In this document: one piece after another, positions 40,287 through 48,721 of the stretch | How the letters are laid out: every line of letters starts with the position of its first letter | Numbering within the stretch: position 1 is the first letter of the stretch | Assembly (NCBI RefSeq): GCF_016863615.1 | Contig: NZ_BOPF01000006.1 | Location: 227,674 to 291,673, forward strand | Length of the DNA: 64,000 nt | Origin: Virgisporangium aliadipatigenens | Lineage (GTDB): Bacteria > Actinomycetota > Actinomycetes > Mycobacteriales > Micromonosporaceae | Direction: 5' to 3' | Program-made: the position numbers and the translations under genes | The notes under the pieces: model-generated | What the model was told of the DNA's origin: nothing | What the model saw: the letters and a program-made list of their open reading frames with translations, nothing else | The model's database searches: none

Positions 40287-41123
40287 GTGATCACGGATCC
40301 CGACGCCCTCGCCGCGCTCTTCACCGGCACCGCGCTCGCCGGCCTGCCCGTCCGGACCGGCCCCGAGGGCGCCCTGGTGGTCGACGGCGTCGATCCGAGC
40401 GTGCCCGGCCAGTTGGCAGCCTGGCGGGCGGCCCGCGATCTCGTACCGCGCACCGGCCGCTGGCCCGTCCTGATCACCGACGACCACGACCGCCGCCCCG
40501 GTGCCGATCCCGAACCACCGCCGGCCGACGAACTGGCCGCCTTCGACGAGGCCGCCCGTACCACCGACCCCTGGGCCGACGGTTCACCCTGGATGCACGA
40601 ACCGGTGGGGCAGTTCACCGACCTGGTCGCCGGCGGCGTGTACGGAATCGATCTGGACCGGCTTCTGTCCCCGCCGCCGGACCCCGCCGAGACGTTCGAT
40701 CAGCTCGAACGGCGCTCCTACGCGCACGTGCTCGCCGACCCCGGACTCACGGCTCACGTGTGCGACACGCTCCGCAGCCTGGTGCGCACCGATGCCTGGT
40801 ACAGGCCGGGCGGCGTGCAAGTCCTTCTGCTGCCCACCGGACTGCCGTGGCTGGCGGCGCGGTGGGTGTACCTGTTCGACGTGCACAGCGAGCGGTTGGC
40901 CGCCGTGCTGTTCCAATGGCGGGAGCGGTGGGGCGCCGAACTGGTCGCCGCCTGGGGCACGATGCTCCAGTTCGTCGTGAGCCGCCCGCCGGCGCCGGGC
41001 GAGGAGGCTTTCGCGCTCGCCGGGCAGATCCGGTCCCTCGCGACCCACCTCGAGATGCAACAGTGGGAACTCGCCACCGTTCTGCCCGTGGGCGACGCGT
41101 GGTTCCTGCATCGACGTCCTTGA
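40287..41123 (+). CDS. DUF4253-like protein
   Basis: A 278-aa protein. The C-terminal block VLFQWRERWGAELVAAWG with RPPAPGEEAFALAGQIR resembles the DUF4253 domain, in which a W/Y-x-x-R-x-G-A-E-L motif is typical. The N-terminal part is less conserved. The start at GTG 40287 (VITDPDALAALF) follows a weak GGACGG. No catalytic role is known. Followed after 10 nt by the nucleoside deaminase gene and probably co-transcribed with it. Confidence 0.55.
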   Translation: MITDPDALAALFTGTALAGLPVRTGPEGALVVDGVDPSVPGQLAAWRAARDLVPRTGRWPVLITDDHDRRPGADPEPPPADELAAFDEAARTTDPWADGSPWMHEPVGQFTDLVAGGVYGIDLDRLLSPPPDPAETFDQLERRSYAHVLADPGLTAHVCDTLRSLVRTDAWYRPGGVQVLLLPTGLPWLAARWVYLFDVHSERLAAVLFQWRERWGAELVAAWGTMLQFVVSRPPAPGEEAFALAGQIRSLATHLEMQQWELATVLPVGDAWFLHRRP

Positions 41124-41133
41124 GGGGGAGACC

Positions 41134-41562
41134 ATGGACGAGACGTTCCTGCGGCGGGCGATCGCCCTGTCCGCCGAGGCCGCTGCCGCCGGCGACCCGC
41201 CGTTCGGCTCGCTGCTGGTGGGCCCGGACGGCACCGTGCTCGCCGAGGAGCGCAACACCTCGGTCACCGACGGCGACATCACCGCGCATCCGGAGCTGAA
41301 GCTGGCCCGCTGGGCGGCCCGCGAGCTGGACCGTGACGTGGCGGCCGGCACGACGATGTTCACGAGCTGCCAGCCGTGCGGGATGTGCACCGGCGCCATC
41401 GAACGCTCCGGCCTCGGCCGGGTCGTGTACGCACTCTCCGGCGAGCAGTTGTCGGGCCTCAAGTCGGCGGAGGCCAGCGCGTTGATCTCCGAGGTGCCGC
41501 TGCGCGGGCCGGCGCTCTACGACGAGGCGCGCGTGCCCGTCGAGGCGTACTACCGTCGCTAG
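41134..41562 (+). CDS. Cytidine/guanine-type nucleoside deaminase
   Basis: A 142-aa zinc deaminase of the CDA superfamily. The zinc motifs are TAHPELKLAR (His ligand and, in place of the usual H-A-E, H-P-E with the catalytic Glu) and SCQPCGMCTGAIE (P-C-x-x-C). PPFGSLLVGPDG is the usual N-terminal strand. The H-P-E form is common in the guanine/nucleoside deaminase subgroup of actinomycetes. ATG is preceded by GAGGGGGAG. It probably salvages free bases or nucleosides. Confidence 0.87.
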   Translation: MDETFLRRAIALSAEAAAAGDPPFGSLLVGPDGTVLAEERNTSVTDGDITAHPELKLARWAARELDRDVAAGTTMFTSCQPCGMCTGAIERSGLGRVVYALSGEQLSGLKSAEASALISEVPLRGPALYDEARVPVEAYYRR

Positions 41563-41568
41563 GAGCGC

Positions 41569-41598
41569 GGGTCTGCTACTGGGCTCCGCAGCAGACCC
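41569..41598. terminator. Bidirectional terminator
   Basis: GGGTCTGCT (41569-41577) pairs with AGCAGACCC (41590-41598) around 12 nt in the 56-nt gap between convergent genes. Confidence 0.65.
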
Positions 41599-41618
41599 CT
41601 GCCGATCGCGCCGTCGGG

Positions 41619-42731
41619 TCAGAGCTTGATTCCGAACAGCTTTTCGGCATTTCGGTACGCGATCTTTTCCTTGTCCTCGCGTGGCAACCTGACTGCCCGG
41701 AACCAGTCGGTCTGGGTCTTCATGTTCGCGAATGGGTAGTCGGTCGCGAACATCACCCGGTCCACACTGAAGTAGATCAGCAGGAGGTCGAGCAGTTCGT
41801 CCTGGGGGAACGCGCTGGTGGTGAACCAGAAGTTGTCATGGAAATACTGCTTGAACGGCTTCTTCAGGGTGCTCTCGGTGACCTCGCTCATCTTCTCCAC
41901 GATGCGCCTGTAGAAGAACGGAAGGCCCTCGCCCATGTGACCGATGATGATCTGGAGCTTGGGGAACCGGTCGAACACCCCTGAGGTGATCATTCGGACG
42001 CACTGGGTGACGACTTCCTGGTGCCATCCATATGCGGAGATGCTGAGAACCTGGTCCTGGAACTCCTTCTGGTATTCCGGCCGCATGTTGCTGTAGTAGA
42101 TCTGGAAAACCTCGTCGGGCGGCAGGCCCGGGTGGATGTAGATCGGCACGTTGAGGGCCTCGGCGCGCGCCAGCACGGGCTCGAAGTCGGGATGGTCGAG
42201 GAACTTCTTCCCGATGATTCCATTGGTCAGGCAGCCCAGGAAGCCGTCTTCCTTGACGGCGCGTTCCAGTTCGTTCGCCGAGGCCACCGGATTCTGTAGC
42301 GGCAAGGTCGCGAACGCCTTGAACCGCCCCGGATAGGTGGCCATCGGCCCTTCGACGAGCATCTTGTTGAGCCGATACGCAAAGTCGATGCCCTTTTGAC
42401 CAGGGACGTTCTGCACGCCCGGCGTATGCGCGGAGAGGATCTGGATGTTGATCCCCGCCTCGTTCATCGCAGCCATGCGGCGCGGGCCGAGCTCGGCAAG
42501 ACCGGTGTCCTCGAGGAACAGCCTGTCGTTCAGCACCATCAACTCGCGGGTGGAGAAGGTCTCCTCCGTGCCGATGAAGGGCAGGTCGCGGTCCCGCAGG
42601 AAAACGTCCGTGGTCTGGTCCGCAGCCTCGTTGTCGCTCGTGGTCGAGGCGATGGCGTGTGTGGACAGGCCGGCACCGACGCCGACTGCCGTGGCGGCGG
42701 CCAGAAAGCCGCGGCGTCCGATGGACTTCAT
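41619..42731 (-). CDS. Tat-signal amidohydrolase (ACMSD/decarboxylase-like)
   Basis: A 370-aa metal-dependent TIM-barrel protein. Start MKSIGRRGFLAAATAVGVGA bears a twin-Arg signal (RRGFL plus hydrophobic stretch to about 33). The catalytic part resembles amidohydrolase-2/aromatic decarboxylases: FEPVLARAEALNVPIYIHPG (metal His), PKLQIIIGHMGEGLPFFYRR and DRVMFATDYPFAN (metal Asp). These cover gamma-resorcylate and ACMS decarboxylase types. Most relatives are cytosolic, so a Tat signal is unusual. The usual N-terminal H-x-H metal pair is not evident. G+C is lower than in the flanking genes, which suggests acquisition. Confidence 0.78.
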   Translation of the reverse strand: MKSIGRRGFLAAATAVGVGAGLSTHAIASTTSDNEAADQTTDVFLRDRDLPFIGTEETFSTRELMVLNDRLFLEDTGLAELGPRRMAAMNEAGINIQILSAHTPGVQNVPGQKGIDFAYRLNKMLVEGPMATYPGRFKAFATLPLQNPVASANELERAVKEDGFLGCLTNGIIGKKFLDHPDFEPVLARAEALNVPIYIHPGLPPDEVFQIYYSNMRPEYQKEFQDQVLSISAYGWHQEVVTQCVRMITSGVFDRFPKLQIIIGHMGEGLPFFYRRIVEKMSEVTESTLKKPFKQYFHDNFWFTTSAFPQDELLDLLLIYFSVDRVMFATDYPFANMKTQTDWFRAVRLPREDKEKIAYRNAEKLFGIKL

Positions 42732-42947
42732 GTCAGTCTCTCTTCGGCTGTTGTGTGGTGAGGTGTCCGTGCGGCCGCCGTTGACTGCCGTCGCTGGCCT
42801 CCTGCGCGGGGTACCTCGCTTGTCCGACACCGAATTCGTACCGAGCGAATCTGAGACAACCATTAGAAGTCTGAGGCAGCCGCTAGAAATTTGGCCCGGC
42901 GGCTGGACATGGTGAGGATCGGCCCGCGGTACTGCCGACCCGCGCTC

Positions 42948-43883
42948 CTAGGTCTTCAGGAGGCGTTCGAGGACGGCGTTCGGGGTGCGCCACTGCTCGG
43001 GATCGTCGTAGTTGCCGGCCGTGATCGCCACGGTCAGTTCGAGTTCGGGCACCACGTGCAGGCGCTGTCCGCCGTTGCCCGCGGCGGTCAGCGTCCGCCG
43101 GCCCGCGAAGCTCTCGATGTACCAGTGATATCCGTACTGCGCGCCCCAGTCGGTCCGCAGGCGCGGTTCGACCATGGTCGCCAGCCATTCCGGGGGAACG
43201 ACCTCAGCCCCGCCGCTGCGCACCAGTTCACCGATGCGGGCCAGGTCGCGGGGCGTGAGCCGCAGCCCGGAGGCCGGTGACGCGACCCCGTCCGCCCCGC
43301 TCAGCCACTCGAACTGCGTGATGCCCAGTGGCCCGAACAGCACGTCGGCCGCGTAGTCCGGAAGCGGCCTACCGGTCCCGTCGGCGATGAGCTTGCCGAG
43401 CAGGGCGCTGGCCCCGCCGCAGTAGCTCCACTTCTCGCCGGGCGGCCCGAGCACAGGCCGTTCCAACACATACCGGTAGCGGTCGGCGGACATCTCCATG
43501 GCGATCTCGGCGTTGGCGGGGCTGTCGTAGGGCACCTCCTCGCGCCATTCCAGCCCGAGCGACATGGTCAGCGCGTGCGCCACGGTGCGGCGGGCGCGGT
43601 CAGGGTCGGCGGCGAGGTCGGGGTACTGCGGGAAGTGCGCGAACAGCGGCTCGGCGGGGCCGGGGACGAGGCCCGCGCCGTGCGCGATCCCGTACAGCAG
43701 GCCGGTGACGCTCTTCGTGACCGAACGCAGGTCGTGCAGCGACTCCGGCCCGAACTCGCGCACGCCGAGCGGGGTGTTCCAGCTGAAGTCCGCGCCGCTG
43801 CCGTACCACTCCACGAGCGGCTCGCCGCCGCGCAGCGCCACCACGCCGTGGAGGCCGTCCAACTCCCCGAAGCCTTCAGCCAT
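42948..43883 (-). CDS. Serine hydrolase of beta-lactamase/penicillin-binding (class C) family
   Basis: A 311-aa hydrolase. LRSVTKSVTGLLYGIAHG carries the S-x-x-K active Ser and Lys; KWSYCGGASALLGKLI carries the Y-x-G/N position (Y-C-G); LTAAGNGGQRLHVVPEL is the G-x-G-like triad replacing H-x-G. No signal peptide, so a cytoplasmic esterase or peptidase is more likely than a beta-lactamase. ATG 43883 (MAEGFGELDG) is chosen because the longer start at 43904 would lie inside the strong hairpin 43891-43926. Confidence 0.82.
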   Translation of the reverse strand: MAEGFGELDGLHGVVALRGGEPLVEWYGSGADFSWNTPLGVREFGPESLHDLRSVTKSVTGLLYGIAHGAGLVPGPAEPLFAHFPQYPDLAADPDRARRTVAHALTMSLGLEWREEVPYDSPANAEIAMEMSADRYRYVLERPVLGPPGEKWSYCGGASALLGKLIADGTGRPLPDYAADVLFGPLGITQFEWLSGADGVASPASGLRLTPRDLARIGELVRSGGAEVVPPEWLATMVEPRLRTDWGAQYGYHWYIESFAGRRTLTAAGNGGQRLHVVPELELTVAITAGNYDDPEQWRTPNAVLERLLKT

Positions 43884-43890
43884 CCGCACA

Positions 43891-43926
43891 CCGTAGTACC
43901 GCACCGGACGCGGTGCGGTACTACGG
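43891..43926 (-). terminator. 15-bp perfect stem between xylanase and serine hydrolase genes
   Basis: CCGTAGTACCGCACC (43891-43905) pairs perfectly with GGTGCGGTACTACGG (43912-43926) around 6 nt. On the minus strand it begins 15 nt after the xylanase stop and ends 7 nt before the hydrolase start. It is a likely terminator that also sits over the ribosome-binding region of the next gene. Confidence 0.7.
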
Positions 43927-43941
43927 CTGCGTGCCGTGCGG

Positions 43942-44967
43942 TCAGGAACAGCTGGCCGACGGTGTGCTGTTGTTGCCGTTCTTGTAGAGCGTGATGCCGA
44001 AGTTGTTGCCGTTGCCGTTGGGTGTGGCGGTCAGCGTGCCGGACGTGCCGGAGATCGAGGCGTTCCAGCTGTTCTGCAGCGACTGGCCGCTACCGGCGTT
44101 GATCCGCACGGTCCAGTTGCTCTTGCCGCTGACGGCGAACGTCACGTTGAACCGGTCGTTCCACTCCTCGGCCCGCGAGACGCTGACCGTGCAGCTGCCG
44201 TTGCCCGGGTTGCTCGGGCTGTTGCTCGTGGGGCCGCTGGTCGGCTGCGGGCCGCTGCCCTCGCGCACCGTGATGTCGGAACTGCCGCTGCTCTGGTAGC
44301 CCTCGGTCGCCATGACCTGGTAGTCGTGCTGGCCCAGGTTCATGCCGGCGTTGCGCCAGGCGTTGAAGTGGTTGGAGACCGTGATCGTGCCGCCGGTGCG
44401 CTTCGACTCGCGCACGCTCCAGTACTGGTAGAACGTGGCGGTGCCGATGATCGACGGCGCGTTGACCCGCTGGCTGCGGTAGATGCCGTAGGTGCTGCCG
44501 TCGGTGGTGAGCGAACCCATCCGGGTGGCCTGGGAGGCCGGGTTGTAGCTGCCCCAGTTCTCCAGGATGTAGTACTCGATCAGCGGGTTGGTGGTCCAGC
44601 CGTAGAGCGCCAGATAGGTGTTCTGGTTGCCCGGGTTGTAGGTGCCGGAGTAGGTGACCGTGTGGTTGCTACCCGGCTTCCAGCCCTTGCCGCCGACCCA
44701 GTTGTTGGTGCCGTTGTTCCAACTGCTCGAGTAGCGGCCGTTCTCGCGCAGCGTCATGCTCGCGCTGCCGCTGTCCTTCCAGAACGAGAAGAAGAAGCCG
44801 TTGTGCGTTCCGGTGAGGTTCGAGGTGAGGGTGCGGTCGGCCTCGGCGTGCGCGCTGGGGGCGAGCAGGCTCACGGCGGCCGCGACCAGTGCCGCGGTGG
44901 CGATGCCCCCGATGAACAGGCGGCGGCGGCCGGTCCTGCCCTTCGGGCGGGCGGGGGTTTCGTTCAT
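43942..44967 (-). CDS. Secreted GH11 endo-xylanase with CBM2
   Basis: A 341-aa exported enzyme. Signal peptide about 1-41 ([21 protein letters not shown]). GH11 jelly-roll about 44-230: [20 protein letters not shown] holds the nucleophile Glu; [20 protein letters not shown] holds the acid/base Glu; the thumb segment is [20 protein letters not shown]. Ser/Pro linker, then C-terminal CBM2 ([20 protein letters not shown] to SASC). It cleaves xylan and pairs functionally with the acetylxylan esterase at 8820. Several GAAA half-sites (CTGAAACTATCGGAAAT, TCGAAACG on the minus strand) lie 90-160 nt upstream. Confidence 0.95.
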   Translation of the reverse strand: MNETPARPKGRTGRRRLFIGGIATAALVAAAVSLLAPSAHAEADRTLTSNLTGTHNGFFFSFWKDSGSASMTLRENGRYSSSWNNGTNNWVGGKGWKPGSNHTVTYSGTYNPGNQNTYLALYGWTTNPLIEYYILENWGSYNPASQATRMGSLTTDGSTYGIYRSQRVNAPSIIGTATFYQYWSVRESKRTGGTITVSNHFNAWRNAGMNLGQHDYQVMATEGYQSSGSSDITVREGSGPQPTSGPTSNSPSNPGNGSCTVSVSRAEEWNDRFNVTFAVSGKSNWTVRINAGSGQSLQNSWNASISGTSGTLTATPNGNGNNFGITLYKNGNNSTPSASCS

Positions 44968-45136
44968 GTAGCTGCATCCTCCTCATGAGGGTGGCGGCCG
45001 TAAAAGTGCGTAACAGTTTTCGGCCGATTCCGCCCAGAAGTCAACGGTGGATGTCGATGCTTCCCCGGTTAAGTGGCGCTGACCTGCGGATACTTGATCG
45101 CGTTTCGATGAATGATTTCCGATAGTTTCAGCGTTC

Positions 45137-45628
45137 CTACCGGAACTGGCCGCGCATCACGAGCGCCCAGCACAGGCAGCCGAACGCCGCCGTGGTGGCG
45201 AGCGTGCGCACCAGGTTCCACGCGGTCCAGCGCGCCTCGTCGAACGCCCGCCGCACCTGCGCCAGGTCGGCGATGGAGTCCGGGTCGCCGGCGGCCTTCA
45301 GGGCGTCGTTCATCGGCACGTTGACCGCCATGGTGATGACGAAGACGATCGCGTACAGCGCGAGCGCGGCGAGGATCCAGGGCAGCAGTTGCCGGCCCGG
45401 GTTCAGGAACGCCGCCGCGATGGTGAACGCGAGCGCGCCGAGGAAGCTGAACATGAACCAGGGATTGATGATCGCCCGGTCCAGCGCCTGGAACCCGCCG
45501 ACGAAGGTGCGGTCGTCGGTGCGGCCCAATCCCGTCATGACGGTGTGCTGGTAGAGCCCGAACACACCGGCCGTCAACCCGGTCGTCATGGTCGCCGCGA
45601 TCAGCGCGGTCACCCGTAGTGCGAACAT
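45137..45628 (-). CDS. DUF1772 (anthrone-oxygenase-like) membrane protein
   Basis: A 163-aa protein with four hydrophobic helices. Start MFALRVTALIAATMTTGLTA. LGRTDDRTFVGGFQALDRAI and INPWFMFSFLGALAFTIAAA are the core DUF1772 pattern, followed by NVPMNDAL. Relatives include proteins linked to anthrone oxidation in polyketide pathways, but most are of unknown function. The start at 45628 gives the family-typical opening; the open extension to 45745 is not convincing. No polyketide genes are nearby. Confidence 0.8.
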   Translation of the reverse strand: MFALRVTALIAATMTTGLTAGVFGLYQHTVMTGLGRTDDRTFVGGFQALDRAIINPWFMFSFLGALAFTIAAAFLNPGRQLLPWILAALALYAIVFVITMAVNVPMNDALKAAGDPDSIADLAQVRRAFDEARWTAWNLVRTLATTAAFGCLCWALVMRGQFR

Positions 45629-45823
45629 GCGACCAGTCAACTGCAGCGGCCGCCGGCCGGGAATCGTCGAGCGTCTCCACCCCATACGCCAGGCGCTACG
45701 GTGACGCCTGTGCGGGAGAGGCGGCCCGGGAGTGACCCGGATCACATTCCGGGAGATCGATCAAGCTGAACCGGCCGCCGCCGCACCCGTTGTGCCGTCC
45801 GGAGTTCAGGAGGGCGGCCACAC

Positions 45824-47338
45824 ATGAGACGGATCCCGCTGGCACGGTTCTTCGCGCGGCGCCGCGCCCGGATCGCCGTCGCCGTCGCCGCGGCGGTCGC
45901 TGTCGCCGCGGCCGGCACGGTCGTCGCCACCGGCGGTACCCGTTTCGCTAACGCGGATCCCGAGCCGAAGGCCGGTCTGCCCGTTCCCCCGGAGCTGTTG
46001 TCCTATGTGGTCACGGCGGCGCGCTCCTGCCCGACGCTCAGCTCCGCGCGACTCGCCGGGCAACTCATGGCGAACTCCCGGATGAACGCCCAGGCGCGCC
46101 AACCGACCGGCCGGGAGGGCATCGCCGGCCTGGCGCAGGAGACCTGGAAGGCATGGGTGCCCTGGCCCAAGGCGGAACGCACCGACCAGGGCGCCAACAT
46201 CACCGCGCTGGCCCACCACGTGTGCGACATCGTCGGGCAACTGCGCCTGGCCCGGGTCGGCGGCGACCCGTGGCGCACCGCGCTGGCGGCCTACCACCTG
46301 GGCATCGACGCGGTGAAGAAGGAGGGCGGCATCCCCGACCGCGCCGAGAGCTACGTCGACGAGGTCAACGCCTACGCCGCCTGGTACGCCGAACAGCCGG
46401 AGTTCGGCGGGGCCCGCACCGCCGACCTTTCCGCCAAGCCGGTCCCCGAGGAGTACGTCGCGCCGGTCAAACAGGCCGGCTCCGTCTGCCCGCAGGTGAC
46501 GCCCGCGCTCGTCGCCGCGCACCTGATGGTCGCCTCCGGGTTCAACCCCAACAAGCTCGGCGGCGACGGGGCGCGCGGGATCGCGCAGTTCAAGCCCGAG
46601 GTGTGGAACGCCCACGCGCCCAAGGACGCCTCCGCATGGGACCCCAAGAGCGCGATCCCGGTGCTCGGCAGCACCCTGTGCGCACTGCTCACGGAGCTGA
46701 ACGGCGTCTCCGGCGACCCCGTGAAGCTGGCCGTGGCGGCGTTCGAGGTCGGCACGGACGCGGCCCGGCAGGTGCCCGGCAAGGAGGGTAGGGCGACCGG
46801 CGACCGTTCGGAACAGGTGCACGCGCTGGTCGGCTACTACGCGCAGGACAGCCGCCTCGGCGGCCCCGCACCGTCGCCGACGCCGGTGACCTCCGCCTCC
46901 CCGTCGGTGCGGCCGAGCGCCTCTGCCGCGGCATCGCCGACGAAGTCCCCGTCGCCGCCCGCCCCGCTGATGCCGAGGCTGCTCAACCGCGCCTCCAACC
47001 GCTGCCTGACGAGCACCGGCGAGAACGGCAACGCGCACATCAAGCCCTGCACCGGCGCCGCCGACCAGCAGTGGAACGTGCAGACCGACGGCACCATCCG
47101 CAACCGCGGCCTCTGCCTGGAGATCCCGGCCAACCCGGTGGACGGCACCAACCTGCGCACCGTCAAGTGCACGAACGCCGCCGAGCAGAAGTTCCGCTTC
47201 GACCAGGAGATGATGGTCGGCGTGGCCAGCGGCAAGTGCGCCGACGGCTGGCACGGCGTCTACGAACTCGACGGCCCGGAGGTGTACGCCTGGGTCTGCC
47301 TCGGCAACGCCCAGCAGCACAAGTGGTATATCGGCTGA
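45824..47338 (+). CDS. Secreted protein: two degenerate lysozyme/transglycosylase-like domains plus ricin-type lectin
   Basis: A 504-aa exported protein. Signal peptide about 1-44. Domain 1 (about 55-180) and domain 2 (about 215-335) share a layout: ARLAGQLMANSRMNAQARQ...GIAGLAQETW and ALVAAHLMVASGFNPNKLG...GARGIAQFKPEVW. This is the SLT/lysozyme pattern in which E-S-G-F-N-P carries the catalytic Glu; here the Glu is replaced by Asn and Ala. A Ser/Pro/Thr linker (about 345-383) precedes a C-terminal ricin B-type lectin (LLNRASNRCLTSTGENG; QQWNVQTDG). Probably a wall- or glycan-binding protein rather than an active lysin. A terminator follows the stop. Confidence 0.78.
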   Translation: MRRIPLARFFARRRARIAVAVAAAVAVAAAGTVVATGGTRFANADPEPKAGLPVPPELLSYVVTAARSCPTLSSARLAGQLMANSRMNAQARQPTGREGIAGLAQETWKAWVPWPKAERTDQGANITALAHHVCDIVGQLRLARVGGDPWRTALAAYHLGIDAVKKEGGIPDRAESYVDEVNAYAAWYAEQPEFGGARTADLSAKPVPEEYVAPVKQAGSVCPQVTPALVAAHLMVASGFNPNKLGGDGARGIAQFKPEVWNAHAPKDASAWDPKSAIPVLGSTLCALLTELNGVSGDPVKLAVAAFEVGTDAARQVPGKEGRATGDRSEQVHALVGYYAQDSRLGGPAPSPTPVTSASPSVRPSASAAASPTKSPSPPAPLMPRLLNRASNRCLTSTGENGNAHIKPCTGAADQQWNVQTDGTIRNRGLCLEIPANPVDGTNLRTVKCTNAAEQKFRFDQEMMVGVASGKCADGWHGVYELDGPEVYAWVCLGNAQQHKWYIG

Positions 47339-47341
47339 GCC

Positions 47342-47362
47342 CCTGTCCCGAAGTGGGACAGG
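47342..47362 (+). terminator. Terminator after degenerate-lysozyme gene
   Basis: CCTGTCCC (47342-47349) pairs with GGGACAGG (47355-47362) around 5 nt, 3 nt past the stop. Confidence 0.65.
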
Positions 47363-47555
47363 CGGACCGGCGGAACCCCGTCCGAGGTGCGGCTTCGGCC
47401 GCCGCGGTCACCGTGCGCGGGTGCTCCGCCGGCGATGCGTGTTGCTTTGTTTGCGGATTTTCCGCGCCGGGCCTTCCTGCCAGAGTTGTGGCATTCGTGA
47501 GCTGCCGGTTCTTCGTGGAACACGCGCGGCGAACTGTTCTGGGAAGGGAAGAGAA

Positions 47556-48719
47556 TTGCTCGGACATGCCGACCGCATTGCGACCACTCATGCCGGTAGC
47601 CTGCCGCGACCGGAGGAACTGCTGAGTCTGGTCATGGCCCGGGAGGCCGGCGCGGATGTCGACGAGACCGAGCTGCGCGAACAGGTGCGCACCGCGGTGG
47701 AGCAGGTCGCCCGTCGGCAGGCGGCGGCCGGCGTCGACCTGCTCAACGACGGTGAATTCGACAAGGCCGCCTACTTCACCTACGCGACCGAACGGCTGAC
47801 CGGGTTCGTCGAGGGCGTGTCGATCGCCGAGGCCACCGCCTGGATGGGGGTGGCGATCCGGGACTTCCCGGACTACGCGGAGCGGCTCATGACAGTGATG
47901 GCGCCGGCCTCGGGCATCCGGGTGCGCGCGTGCGAGGGGCCGGTGTCGTACGTGGGGCACGACCCGTTGCAGGCCGAGATCGCCACCCTGCGGGCAGCCG
48001 CGACGGCGGCCGGAACGTCATCGGCGTTCCTGAGTTCCGCGTCGCCGGGCCTGATCGCGCAGGGCGCGCCGAACCGCTACTACGCGACGGAGGAGGACTA
48101 CCTCACCGCGCTCGCCGAGGCGATGCGCACCGAGTACGAGGCGATCCACGCGGCCGGGTTCGTGCTGCAGGTGGATTGTCCGGACTTGGCGATGAGCGCA
48201 CCGGCATTCGATTCGGTCGGGGATTTCCGGCGGCACGTGCGGATGCGGGTCGAGGCATTGAACTACGCGCTGTCCGGCATTCCGGCCGAGGCCGTGCGTA
48301 TGCATGTCTGCTGGGGCGGCGGTGAACTGCCCCGGACCACGGATATCGAACTGCATCACATCATCGATCTGCTGCTCGCGGCGAAGCCGGCCGGTTTGAT
48401 GGTGATGGCGGCGAACGCCCGCCACGCCCACGAGTGGCAGGTGTTCGAGGAGGCCCGGCTGCCGGAGGGCAAATACCTGATCCCGGGCGTCATCGACATC
48501 GGCAGCAACGTCGTGGAGCATCCTCAGGTGGTGGCGCAGCGCCTGGTCCGGTACGCCGACGTGGTGGGCCGGGACAACATCGTCGCGGGCACCGACTGCG
48601 GGTTCGGGCCGGTCGCCGGAATGAGCGCGGTGGTGCCGACCGTCGTCTGGGCGAAGCTCGAAGCGATGCGCGACGGCGCGCGGATCGCCACCGATCGGCT
48701 GTGGGGTTCGGGCGACTGA
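47556..48719 (+). CDS. MetE C-terminal-domain-like methyltransferase (cobalamin-independent methionine synthase family)
   Basis: A 387-aa UROD/MetE-like barrel protein. It opens HADRIATTHAGSLPRPEELL, as in single-domain MetE-like proteins. Zinc ligands appear as AVRMHVCWGGGELP (H-x-C) and IVAGTDCGFGPVAG (Cys). GVDLLNDGEFDKAAYFTY and VLQVDCPDLAMS are further family marks. Such short members methylate thiols such as coenzyme M or homocysteine, or act on epoxide-derived thiols. The start is uncertain: TTG 47556 follows GGGAAGGGAAGAG and begins at the conserved region. Two nt separate it from the LuxR-type regulator gene, so they are probably co-transcribed. Confidence 0.8.
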   Translation: MLGHADRIATTHAGSLPRPEELLSLVMAREAGADVDETELREQVRTAVEQVARRQAAAGVDLLNDGEFDKAAYFTYATERLTGFVEGVSIAEATAWMGVAIRDFPDYAERLMTVMAPASGIRVRACEGPVSYVGHDPLQAEIATLRAAATAAGTSSAFLSSASPGLIAQGAPNRYYATEEDYLTALAEAMRTEYEAIHAAGFVLQVDCPDLAMSAPAFDSVGDFRRHVRMRVEALNYALSGIPAEAVRMHVCWGGGELPRTTDIELHHIIDLLLAAKPAGLMVMAANARHAHEWQVFEEARLPEGKYLIPGVIDIGSNVVEHPQVVAQRLVRYADVVGRDNIVAGTDCGFGPVAGMSAVVPTVVWAKLEAMRDGARIATDRLWGSGD

Positions 48720-48721
48720 GC

